Positions 1-6,231 of a stretch of 9,105 bases of DNA are shown here, piece by piece. The position numbers and the translations under genes are program-made. This DNA comes from Anaerococcus sp. GTDB lineage: Bacteria; Bacillota; Clostridia; Tissierellales; Peptoniphilaceae. The stretch spans positions 1 to 9,105 of the forward strand of contig JAPJPH010000030.1 of the NCBI GenBank assembly GCA_030825745.1. Reading direction: 5' to 3'. A model generated the notes under the pieces. That model was given only the letters and a program-made list of their open reading frames with translations. It was not told where the DNA came from and searched no databases. The number at the start of each line of letters is the position of its first letter. Within the stretch, counting starts at the first letter, position 1.

Positions 1-153
1 TATTTTAAGGCCTATGAACGCTACAGAAATAGACCTATAGAAGAAACAGTGAAACTAAATGTAAAAAATTCAAGGAAATTACCTATAATAACGACAGGCC
101 TTACCCTAGGAGGCTTGGCTGTTATAGGATTTATCCTAAAAGGAGATGACTAA
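1..153 (+). CDS. 3' end of an unidentified gene with a hydrophobic C-terminal segment (partial)
   Basis: Frame 1 is open from the window edge to a TAA at 151-153, giving the last 50 residues of a protein whose start lies outside the window. The visible part begins with a basic, polar stretch (AYERYRNRPIEE, KNSRK). It ends with about 20 hydrophobic, glycine-rich residues, roughly residues 27-46 of the fragment, and a short KGDD tail. This looks like a C-terminal membrane helix or anchor. The stop is one base before the preferred start of the DJ-1-family gene, and that gene's ribosome binding site lies inside this reading frame, so the two are probably co-transcribed. I do not recognise the family. 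Evidence that it is coding is the uninterrupted frame, the codon choice matching the neighbours, and the tight junction with the next gene. Confidence 0.65.
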   Translation, partial: YFKAYERYRNRPIEETVKLNVKNSRKLPIITTGLTLGGLAVIGFILKGDD

Positions 154-154
154 G

Positions 155-739
155 ATGAAAAATATCATGGTAGTAGTGGCAGATGGAAATGAAACCATAG
201 AATTATTTACAGTAGTTGACTACCTTAGAAGGGTAGATATCAAGGTTGACATAGTTAGCATAAAAGATAGTCGTTATTTAGAAACTGGTCAAAATATATC
301 CTACAAGGCTGACAAGCTTTTAGCTGATATAGACTATAAAGCCTATGATGGGATATATATACCAGGTGGAACCAAGGGTGCTTTAGCTGTTAGAGATGAT
401 ACTAGGGTTATAGAAATTATAAAAGCATTTGAAAGGGATAAAAAACTAATAGCTGCTATTTGCGCAGGTCCCATAGTTTTAGAAAAAGCAGGCGTGCTTG
501 AAAATAAAAAGGCAACCTCCCATCCTTCTATGAAAGATCAGATGAAAAATGTGGGTGAATATGTAGATGATCAAATTCTAGTAATAGATGAAAATATCTT
601 GACAGCTAGAGGAGCAGCTATAACCAACTACTTAGCTCTCAAGTTAGTAGATATTCTAGGAGGTGCTGAAAAGTTGAAAGATTTAAAAAATGGCATCGTT
701 CAAGAAAAGGTAGAAGAGTATTTTGATTTTAAATTTTAG
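155..739 (+). CDS. DJ-1/PfpI family protein (YajL/DJ-1-like, class I glutamine amidotransferase-like fold)
   Basis: A complete protein of 194 residues, the usual size of a single-domain DJ-1 homologue. The family landmarks are present: the acidic residue in DGNETIE (Glu16, aligned with human DJ-1 Glu18), the nucleophile-elbow cysteine in AAICAGP (Cys103, aligned with DJ-1 Cys106), and the following SHPSMKD (His123, aligned with DJ-1 His126). PGG at 70-72 is also typical. Family members are cytoplasmic proteins linked to oxidative-stress protection, chaperone activity, or detoxification of glyoxal-type carbonyls; which applies here cannot be told from sequence, and the deglycase activity claimed for the family is disputed. 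I chose ATG 155 over the in-frame ATG at 146 because AGGAG at 141-145 abuts ATG 146 but sits nine bases from ATG 155. It follows the upstream partial gene by one base and ends just before a strong hairpin terminator. Confidence 0.9.
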   Translation: MKNIMVVVADGNETIELFTVVDYLRRVDIKVDIVSIKDSRYLETGQNISYKADKLLADIDYKAYDGIYIPGGTKGALAVRDDTRVIEIIKAFERDKKLIAAICAGPIVLEKAGVLENKKATSHPSMKDQMKNVGEYVDDQILVIDENILTARGAAITNYLALKLVDILGGAEKLKDLKNGIVQEKVEEYFDFKF

Positions 740-749
740 GTAAAAATAG

Positions 750-782
750 ATCCCTCAAATCTTAATGATTTGAGGGATTTTT
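750..782. terminator. Bidirectional Rho-independent terminator between convergent units
   Basis: A perfect 12-bp stem (750-761 paired with 767-778, arm ATCCCTCAAATC) closes a 5-base loop. On the + strand it runs into five Ts (778-782). On the - strand the stem is followed by CTATTTTTA, a usable though slightly interrupted U-tract. It starts 10 bases after the DJ-1-family stop and lies 4 bases beyond the dhaM stop, so it can end transcripts from both sides. Confidence 0.9.
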
Positions 783-1169
783 CTATGCTAGTTTGTTCAT
801 AGAATAATTTTCTAGCATCTGTTTTATATCTGAAAGTTTGGTTTTTTCATTAATCATAACTGAAATTTCTACAGCTGATTCTACTAAAGGGCTTCCAGCT
901 AAGATGACTTTTTCTTTTAAATCATCATCTAGCATATCATAGGCAGTCTGAACATTCATCATGGATGAACCTAGGTCAAAAAATACTACTAGCCCATCTT
1001 CTGCTAGGCTATTCATTTTTTCATTTATCTCTTGGAAGTTAGAACCTAACTCTCCATCCTCACTTCCACCTGAATATTCTATATTTATATCAGAAGCCAT
1101 CTGAGAAACTAAGTCTTTTAGTCCTCTAGCCAAATCCTTGCTGTGACTAGCTATTAGTATATTAATCAT
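783..1169 (-). CDS. dhaM: DhaM, PTS-dependent phosphoryl carrier of dihydroxyacetone kinase
   Basis: The 128-residue product is a single EIIA-mannose-type domain. It receives phosphate from HPr of the PEP phosphotransferase system and passes it to the ADP bound on DhaL. The phosphorylated histidine is His9 in the N-terminal IASHS motif. A GGSEDGELGS segment (34-43) and the VVFFDLGSSMMN stretch (61-72) match the family. Its length is close to the single-domain Lactococcus DhaM and far short of the E. coli protein, which has fused HPr-like and EI-like domains, so EI and HPr must be supplied from elsewhere. I prefer ATG 1169: GGAGG at 1179-1175 lies five bases upstream. The longer frame would need a TTG at 1181 that includes this site. 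The start overlaps the end of dhaL by 8 bases, suggesting translational coupling. Confidence 0.93.
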   Translation of the reverse strand: MINILIASHSKDLARGLKDLVSQMASDINIEYSGGSEDGELGSNFQEINEKMNSLAEDGLVVFFDLGSSMMNVQTAYDMLDDDLKEKVILAGSPLVESAVEISVMINEKTKLSDIKQMLENYSMNKLA

Positions 1170-1761
1170 CCAATCCTCCAAAAACTTCTTTTATTATGAT
1201 ATTAGAACTTGCAGCACCAGGGTCTATATGGCCGATTGACCTATCTCCAACATATGAAGCCCTACCCTTATTTGCTTTATATTCTTTGGTAGCTTCCATT
1301 TTCTCTTTTGAAATTTCAATAATTTCTTTAAATGACTTGCCATCATTTAATCCATCAGCTACCGGTTTTAGTACATCTACCATAGTTTTATCTAATAGAT
1401 TTGCTTTTCCTCTTTTTATAACACCCTCAACACCTTGGCTAAAGGCATCATTTAAACTATCTCTATCTAAGTCATCTTTTCCATCCATAGCCTTTGCAAA
1501 GGCCATGAAAAATGATCCATATAAGGGACCACTTGCTCCTCCAACCTTGGATAGGAGGGTCATAGCTACCTTGTTAAACAAGGTTTTGTAATCATCAAAA
1601 TCACTATCTAGGACTTCTTTTACATTTGTAAAGCCCTTGGCCATGTTAACTCCATGGTCGGCATCACCAATAGACCTATCTAAGTCTGTTAGGTAGTCTT
1701 TATTGGCTATAATTTCATCTGCTGCTTTTATTAGTCTATCTTTTACTTCTTTAATTTGCAT
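1162..1761 (-). CDS. dhaL: DhaL, ADP/ATP-binding subunit of dihydroxyacetone kinase
   Basis: At 199 residues this is a full-length DhaL. The metal-nucleotide site is seen at LTDLDRSIGDADHG (24-37), where Asp28, Asp33 and Asp35 correspond to the Mg2+-coordinating aspartates of the family. Further family blocks are KVGGASGPLYGS (72-83), the DKTMVDVLKP block (124-133), and GRASYVGDRSIGHIDPGA (166-183) near the C-terminus. In the PTS-dependent enzyme the nucleotide stays bound as a cofactor: DhaM-phosphate turns ADP into ATP on DhaL, and DhaL then phosphorylates dihydroxyacetone held on DhaK. The gene starts at ATG 1761, one base after the dhaK stop, with AAGGA about six bases upstream, and it overlaps dhaM at its 3' end. 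This is a compact operon of constant subunit order K-L-M. Confidence 0.95.
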   Translation of the reverse strand: MQIKEVKDRLIKAADEIIANKDYLTDLDRSIGDADHGVNMAKGFTNVKEVLDSDFDDYKTLFNKVAMTLLSKVGGASGPLYGSFFMAFAKAMDGKDDLDRDSLNDAFSQGVEGVIKRGKANLLDKTMVDVLKPVADGLNDGKSFKEIIEISKEKMEATKEYKANKGRASYVGDRSIGHIDPGAASSNIIIKEVFGGLDD

Positions 1762-1762
1762 C

Positions 1763-2740
1763 TTACTTCCTTACTATATCTACATCCATATCTAGATGTT
1801 TAAGTCTTTGATCATTTACTTTTAATAGGCTTAGAGAAAATCCTGCCATGTCCATACTGGTCATATAATTTCCTACATAAGTCCTTACTATATTTACATT
1901 TTTTTCTTTTAGATAATCACTGGCTGAGTTATTTACTACAAAAAGTTCCATTTCAGGGGTTTGACCCATACCATTTACCATTAGAGCATAGCTAGCACCA
2001 TCAGTTCCTATTTCTTCTAATAGTCTATCGATCATTTCTTTTGTGATTTCATCGGCAGATTTCATCTCTTCTTTTTGGATGCCCTCTTCTCCGTGGATAC
2101 CAATACCCATTTCTAATTCATTATCTGATAGGCTAAAGCTTTCCTTGCCATCAGATGGGTTTGTACATGGTTTTGTAGCCATACCTATAGATCTGATATC
2201 TTCTTTTAGGTCATCAGCTGCTTGTTTTAAATCTTCTAGGCTAGCTCCATTCTTAGCCATGGCTCCTAGGATTTTGTGGAAGAATATAGTACCTGCCACT
2301 CCACGTCTATCTTCTTTCTTACTTACTGCTATATCATCTGCTACTATTACATAATCAACCTTGATATCTTCCATCTCAGCCATTTCCTTGGCCATTTCAA
2401 AGTTCATTACATCGCCTTGGTAGTTTTTTATGACCATAAATACTCCACTACCACTATCAGCTTTTTTGATAGCTTCAAATACTTGGTCTGGGGTAGGTGA
2501 GGTAAAAACATCTCCAGCTATAGCACAATCTAGCATGCCATCTCCAACAAAGCCTGCATGGGCTGGTTCATGACCTGATCCACCACCTGAGATTAGTCCA
2601 ACCTTACCAGCTATTGGCAGATCTTTTCTTGCTATAACATTAGTTCCCTCGATCCTAATAACCTTACAAGGATTTGCCTTTACTATGCCATCTAACATTT
2701 GATCAACTAGTTGATCTGGATTATTGATTATTTTTTTCAT
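1763..2740 (-). CDS. dhaK: DhaK, dihydroxyacetone-binding subunit of dihydroxyacetone kinase
   Basis: The 325-residue product matches DhaK in length and motifs. SGGGSGHEPAH (51-61) contains His57, the counterpart of E. coli His56. NYQGD (106-110) carries Asp110, the counterpart of Asp109; these two residues take part in catalysis and substrate hydrogen bonding. GIGIHGEEG (212-220) carries His216, the histidine that binds dihydroxyacetone covalently as a hemiaminal. NGMGQTPEMEL (256-266) is another family block. With DhaL and DhaM it makes dihydroxyacetone phosphate in the cytoplasm, typically downstream of glycerol dehydrogenase. I prefer ATG 2740, which has GGAGG five bases upstream. An in-frame start at 2767 would add nine residues not expected in the family. 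No glycerol dehydrogenase, GlpF or DhaR/DhaS-type regulator is in the window, so regulation is unknown. Confidence 0.96.
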   Translation of the reverse strand: MKKIINNPDQLVDQMLDGIVKANPCKVIRIEGTNVIARKDLPIAGKVGLISGGGSGHEPAHAGFVGDGMLDCAIAGDVFTSPTPDQVFEAIKKADSGSGVFMVIKNYQGDVMNFEMAKEMAEMEDIKVDYVIVADDIAVSKKEDRRGVAGTIFFHKILGAMAKNGASLEDLKQAADDLKEDIRSIGMATKPCTNPSDGKESFSLSDNELEMGIGIHGEEGIQKEEMKSADEITKEMIDRLLEEIGTDGASYALMVNGMGQTPEMELFVVNNSASDYLKEKNVNIVRTYVGNYMTSMDMAGFSLSLLKVNDQRLKHLDMDVDIVRK

Positions 2741-2819
2741 ACTTACCTCCATAATTTTGCATAACAAGCTTTCTATTTACCTATATACCCTTTTTTAAAA
2801 ATTGTTATTTATAAGCTAG

Positions 2820-2849
2820 ATTATAGGGTGATTGATTTACCCCTAACAA
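2820..2849 (-). promoter_or_regulatory. Candidate sigma-A promoter for dhaKLM at the end of the guanine deaminase gene
   Basis: Reading the - strand, TTGTTA (2849-2844) and a perfect TATAAT (2825-2820) are separated by 18 bases. Initiation would fall near 2813, leaving a leader of about 70 bases before dhaK. The -10 box overlaps the guanine deaminase stop codon. I see no terminator between the two genes, so dhaKLM could be read from this promoter, by read-through from upstream, or both. In AT-rich DNA such matches arise by chance, so this is tentative. Confidence 0.4.
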
Positions 2850-4095
2850 ATTTTGCGATTATATCTCTATCTTCTGATAGGTAGGCAGTTTTTTCTAGGC
2901 GGCTTGTAATTTCTAGATTATCATCCTTGTTATACCTTTTATCATCTATAACTAGGGCATCAAATTCATAACCATAGTCAAAGGATCCAACCTTGCCAAA
3001 AAATGATCCCCCTCCTAAACTTGCTAGGTAGAAGGCTTCTTCTAGGCTTAGGGGATCTTTTTTCTCATTTACATAGATATTATATAATTTTGAGTTTTGG
3101 ATAGCATCTGTCATTATCCTAAAGATAGAAAGGGTAGAACCTGCAGCAACGTCAGTACCCAATCCTATATTTTGACCCTCTTGTAGGTAGGTTCTAACTG
3201 GGGCTATCCCACTTTTTAGGTTCATGTTAGATGATGGACAATGGGCTATAAATACTCCCCTTTCTTTCATTAAAGCCCTTTCTTGATCATTAGAATAAAC
3301 ACAATGGGCCATGATAGTAGGATTTGTTGATCCAAATAGGTCATATTTATCATAGGCATGGGCGTAGGTTTTAGCCTCTGGCATGAGATCTTTGACCCAT
3401 GCTATCTCAGACTTGTTTTCTGAAAGGTGAGATTGGATTTTTAGCTCATATTTTTTAGCTAGCTTACCTAGGTTATCTAAAAGTTTTTCTGTACAACTTG
3501 GAATAAACCTAGGTGTTATGATTGGATAGGTATTTTTATAGGATCTATCTTTTATTTCTTCTATAAATTTAATTGTATCTTCTAGGCTTTCTGTGCTATC
3601 TTCTATATAAAAGTCAGGGGAGTTTCTATCCATATTAACCTTGCCTATATAGGATACTAGCTTAGATTCTTCCATCAATTCCGATAAAATCAAAGTTGAC
3701 TTATAATCAATTGATCCAAAGATAACAAACCTAGTAGATGGAGATTTTTTAAGCTCATCTATAAAATCCCTGTATTTTTCTCTAGCATAGCTGATATCCT
3801 TATACTTACTTTCTACAGGAAAAGTATAAGTATTTAACCAGTCAAGTAGGGTTAGGTCAATCCCAGCTCCCTTAAACTCATTTTGTGGGGCATGAAGGTG
3901 GATATCTACTAGTCCTGGAATGATGAGCTTACCACTATAATCTAAAAGTTCATAGTCCTTATATTTTTCATCAATTTGATCAAAAACACCCAAACTTTTT
4001 CCATCATCCACGATTATATAGGCATCTTTTTTACTAAATAGCTTATCCTTAGTTAAGCTATAGCAAATATCACCCTTTAAAATAAAATTATCCAT
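2821..4095 (-). CDS. guaD: Guanine deaminase (amidohydrolase superfamily)
   Basis: This 424-residue protein has the usual length of a bacterial guanine deaminase, which hydrolyses guanine to xanthine and ammonia. The amidohydrolase metal ligands are all present: His66 and His68 in PGLVDIHLHAPQ, His223 in QSHLSE, His264 in MAHCVYS, and Asp315 in GLGTDVA. Glu226 in the SHLSE motif is the expected proton shuttle. The guanine-specific signatures are also there: PGLVDxHxHAPQ with Gln71, TPRFIPSC (194-201) with the substrate-contacting Arg196, and AHCPSSNMNLKSG (284-296). These set it apart from TRZ/ATZ-type or cytosine deaminases. The start at ATG 4095 has AAAGGA about six bases upstream. No purine transporter or xanthine dehydrogenase gene is adjacent; the neighbours are dhaKLM downstream on the same strand and uvrBA divergently upstream. 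The 5' leader appears too short and unstructured for a purine riboswitch. Confidence 0.93.
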   Translation of the reverse strand: MDNFILKGDICYSLTKDKLFSKKDAYIIVDDGKSLGVFDQIDEKYKDYELLDYSGKLIIPGLVDIHLHAPQNEFKGAGIDLTLLDWLNTYTFPVESKYKDISYAREKYRDFIDELKKSPSTRFVIFGSIDYKSTLILSELMEESKLVSYIGKVNMDRNSPDFYIEDSTESLEDTIKFIEEIKDRSYKNTYPIITPRFIPSCTEKLLDNLGKLAKKYELKIQSHLSENKSEIAWVKDLMPEAKTYAHAYDKYDLFGSTNPTIMAHCVYSNDQERALMKERGVFIAHCPSSNMNLKSGIAPVRTYLQEGQNIGLGTDVAAGSTLSIFRIMTDAIQNSKLYNIYVNEKKDPLSLEEAFYLASLGGGSFFGKVGSFDYGYEFDALVIDDKRYNKDDNLEITSRLEKTAYLSEDRDIIAKFVRGKSITL

Positions 4096-4128
4096 AATAC
4101 ATCCTTTGCTATTTTTATTTACTAATTC

Positions 4129-4134
4129 ATTATA
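4129..4134 (-). promoter_or_regulatory. Candidate -10 box for the guanine deaminase gene
   Basis: A perfect TATAAT is read on the - strand from 4134 to 4129, which would start transcription about 25-30 bases before ATG 4095. The sequence 16-18 bases further upstream (around AAGAAA) is a poor -35 match, and there is no TG extended -10. If this is a promoter, it is weak or depends on an activator. Confidence 0.35.
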
Positions 4135-4173
4135 CTATAGCTGGGTGATGCTTTCTTGAACTAACCAAAGTCA

Positions 4174-4201
4174 TTGAATTTTTGGGCAAAAATCGTATAT
4201 T
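4174..4201 (+). promoter_or_regulatory. Candidate sigma-A promoter for uvrBA
   Basis: TTGAAT (4174-4179) and TATATT (4196-4201) are separated by 16 bases, predicting a start near 4208 and a leader of about 50 bases before uvrB. The -10 box lies inside the inverted repeat at 4191-4213, which makes repression at this site plausible. Assignment is by consensus matching only. Confidence 0.45.
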
Positions 4202-4213
4202 TATCATACGATT
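4191..4213. promoter_or_regulatory. Inverted repeat overlapping the uvrB -10 region, possible operator
   Basis: Perfect 8-base arms AATCGTAT (4191-4198) and ATACGATT (4206-4213) flank 7 bases. It covers the proposed uvrB -10 box and start point, the position expected of a repressor site. It contains no T-run, so it is not a terminator. It does not match the Bacillus-type LexA box (CGAAC, 4 bases, GTTCG), although excision-repair genes are commonly SOS-regulated. The repeat is directly visible; the operator role is inferred. Confidence 0.45.
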
Positions 4214-4227
4214 GATTAAATTAAAGG

Positions 4228-4244
4228 ATAATAATCCTTATTAT
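4228..4244 (+). repeat. Short AT-only inverted repeat in the uvrB leader
   Basis: ATAATAA (4228-4234) and TTATTAT (4238-4244) form a perfect 7-bp stem with a 3-base loop. It ends six bases before the AGGA (4251-4254) of the uvrB ribosome binding site. Being all A-T, the hairpin would be weak. It may be a chance palindrome or may slightly influence initiation. Confidence 0.3.
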
Positions 4245-4260
4245 ATAGATAGGAAGTTAT

Positions 4261-6231
4261 ATGAAATTTGAACTAAATTCTGAATATTTACCCAAGGGAG
4301 ACCAGCCTGAGGCCATAAAAACTCTAGCTGATGGTATCTTAAAAGGAGAAAAACATCAAATACTACGTGGGGTAACAGGATCTGGAAAGACCTTTACCAT
4401 GGCAAATATAATCCAAAAAGTTGATAGGCCAACCCTAGTCCTAGCCCATAACAAAACCCTAGCCTATCAGTTATTTACAGAGTTTAAGGAGTTTTTTCCA
4501 AATAACGCTGTCGAATACTTTGTATCCTACTATGACTACTACCAACCAGAGGCCTATGTGGCAGCTACTGATACCTATATAGCTAAGGATTCTTCTATAA
4601 ATGATGAGATAGACAAGATGCGCCACTCTGCAACCATGGCCTTATTTGAAAGACGTGATGTAATTATAGTAGCTAGTGTTTCTTGTATATATGGTCTGGG
4701 AGATCCTATTGATTATAAAAAGCTAGTAGTTTCCCTCAGGCCAGGCCAAGAAATCAGCCCAGAAGATGTCATGAGGAAATTAATAGATATTCAATATGTT
4801 AGAAATGACATAGACTTTGATAGAGGAACCTTTAGAAGGCGTGGCGATATCCTAGATATATTCCCAGCAGGCTTTGACCAAAAGGCCATCCGTTTAGAAT
4901 TTTTTGGTGATGAAATAGAGACTATCTCTGAATTTGACTCCCTAACTGGCAGAGTCTTATCAAAACTAAGCCATGGCTATATCTATCCTGCCAGTCACTA
5001 TGCAACAACAAGTGAGAAAACTGAAAGGGCCATAGTTACTATAAAAGAAGAGTTAAAAGAAAGATTAGCTGAGCTAAATGATGAAAACAAACTCCTAGAG
5101 GCCCAAAGACTAGAACAGAGAACTAATTATGATATAGAAATGCTAGAAGAGATAGGATTTTGCTCAGGCATAGAAAATTATTCTAGACACCTTAGTCAAA
5201 GAGAGCCAGGATCTAGGCCCTACACCCTAATTGACTATTTCCCAGATGACTTTATCCTAATGGTAGATGAGTCCCACGTATCCATCCCCCAGGTTGGAGG
5301 CATGTATGCTGGAGATAGGTCCCGTAAAGAAAACCTAGTAAACTATGGGTTTAGACTCCCATCAGCCCTAGATAATAGACCTCTTAAATTTAACGAATTT
5401 GAAGATCTCATAAACCAGACTATATACGTATCAGCAACTCCAGGTCCTTATGAAAAAGAAAAAACTGGAGGTAAAATGGTAGATCAAATAATTAGACCAA
5501 CAGGATTACTAGATCCTATAGTTGAAGTTAGACCTATCAAAAACCAAATAGACGATTTGATACAAGAAATTGGAAAAACCATAGAAAATAAAGAAAGGGT
5601 TCTAATAACAACCTTAACAAAAAAAATGGCAGAAGATCTAACCACCTACCTAGAAGGTTTATCTATAAAAGTTAAATACCTGCATTCAGATATAAAAACC
5701 ATAGAAAGAAGCGAGATAATCAGAGATCTTAGACTAGGAAAATTTGATGTCCTAGTAGGAATTAACCTCTTGCGTGAGGGACTAGATATACCAGAAGTTT
5801 CACTCATTGCCATCCTAGATGCTGACAAGGAAGGCTTCCTTCGTTCAGAGACCTCCCTTATCCAGACTATAGGAAGGGCAGCTAGAAATAGCAATGGTAG
5901 GGTCATCATGTATGCTGATAGGATAACAGGATCTATGAAAAAGGCAATGGATGAGACAAGTCGTCGTAGGTCTATCCAAGAAGACTTTAACAAAGAGCAT
6001 GGTATAACTCCAACCACCATCAAGAAAAATATAGGAGAGATAATCCAAGTAACCAAGATGGAAGAAGATGATCAAATCCAAGAAATAAACAAGGATGAAA
6101 TAGATCAAATCCTAATAAATATGGAAAGTGAAATGTATAAGGCAGCAGAAGAACTAGACTTTGAAAGAGCTGCTAACCTCCGTGATCAAATAAAAAATAT
6201 GAAAGAAAACTTTCAAGGAGTGATTAAGTGA
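4261..6231 (+). CDS. uvrB: UvrB, excinuclease ABC subunit B
   Basis: This complete 656-residue UvrB is of normal family length. Features in order: Walker A GVTGSGKT (37-44, Lys43); the damage-verifying beta-hairpin region with [12 protein letters not shown] (90-101) and [11 protein letters not shown] (115-125); the DESH motif II (336-339); [10 protein letters not shown] (389-398); the helicase C-terminal block with LHSD (474-477) and [16 protein letters not shown] (500-515); motif [11 protein letters not shown] (535-543); and a C-terminal UVR domain at about 615-650, which in the family contacts UvrC and UvrA. UvrB takes damaged DNA from UvrA, checks the lesion by threading a strand under the hairpin, and recruits UvrC for incision. 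ATG 4261 has AGGA six bases upstream. Its last four bases overlap the uvrA start, so the two are one operon. No defect is seen. Confidence 0.98.
   Translation: MKFELNSEYLPKGDQPEAIKTLADGILKGEKHQILRGVTGSGKTFTMANIIQKVDRPTLVLAHNKTLAYQLFTEFKEFFPNNAVEYFVSYYDYYQPEAYVAATDTYIAKDSSINDEIDKMRHSATMALFERRDVIIVASVSCIYGLGDPIDYKKLVVSLRPGQEISPEDVMRKLIDIQYVRNDIDFDRGTFRRRGDILDIFPAGFDQKAIRLEFFGDEIETISEFDSLTGRVLSKLSHGYIYPASHYATTSEKTERAIVTIKEELKERLAELNDENKLLEAQRLEQRTNYDIEMLEEIGFCSGIENYSRHLSQREPGSRPYTLIDYFPDDFILMVDESHVSIPQVGGMYAGDRSRKENLVNYGFRLPSALDNRPLKFNEFEDLINQTIYVSATPGPYEKEKTGGKMVDQIIRPTGLLDPIVEVRPIKNQIDDLIQEIGKTIENKERVLITTLTKKMAEDLTTYLEGLSIKVKYLHSDIKTIERSEIIRDLRLGKFDVLVGINLLREGLDIPEVSLIAILDADKEGFLRSETSLIQTIGRAARNSNGRVIMYADRITGSMKKAMDETSRRRSIQEDFNKEHGITPTTIKKNIGEIIQVTKMEEDDQIQEINKDEIDQILINMESEMYKAAEELDFERAANLRDQIKNMKENFQGVIK

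Noticed and set aside
79..153. Possible LPxTG-type cell-wall sorting signal at the end of the partial first gene
   Set aside because: The sequence reads LPIITTG, not LPxTG, and the hydrophobic stretch ends in KGDD without the usual positively charged tail.
1196..1591. Open frame on the + strand opposite dhaL
   Set aside because: It is antisense to a well-supported dhaL with conserved motifs and has no ribosome binding site or recognisable domain.
2043..2500. Two overlapping + strand open frames opposite dhaK
   Set aside because: Both are shadows of the dhaK frame. Their products are low-complexity and show no family motifs.
2741..2800. Catabolite-control (cre) site upstream of dhaK around GAAAGCTTG
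   Set aside because: It lacks the central CG and the flanking TG/CA pattern of a cre site, so the resemblance is too weak to report.
4155..4170. GAAC near 4158 as half of a LexA box
   Set aside because: The matching GTTC half-site is absent at the required spacing; the following bases are TAACCAAAG.
4096..4260. Purine riboswitch or PurR-type control upstream of the guanine deaminase gene
   Set aside because: The candidate -10 leaves a leader of only about 25-30 bases, and I see no three-helix purine aptamer or paired PurBox sequences.
5646..6108. Two - strand open frames opposite the uvrB helicase C-terminal region
   Set aside because: They lie entirely inside conserved uvrB motifs and overlap each other in different frames.
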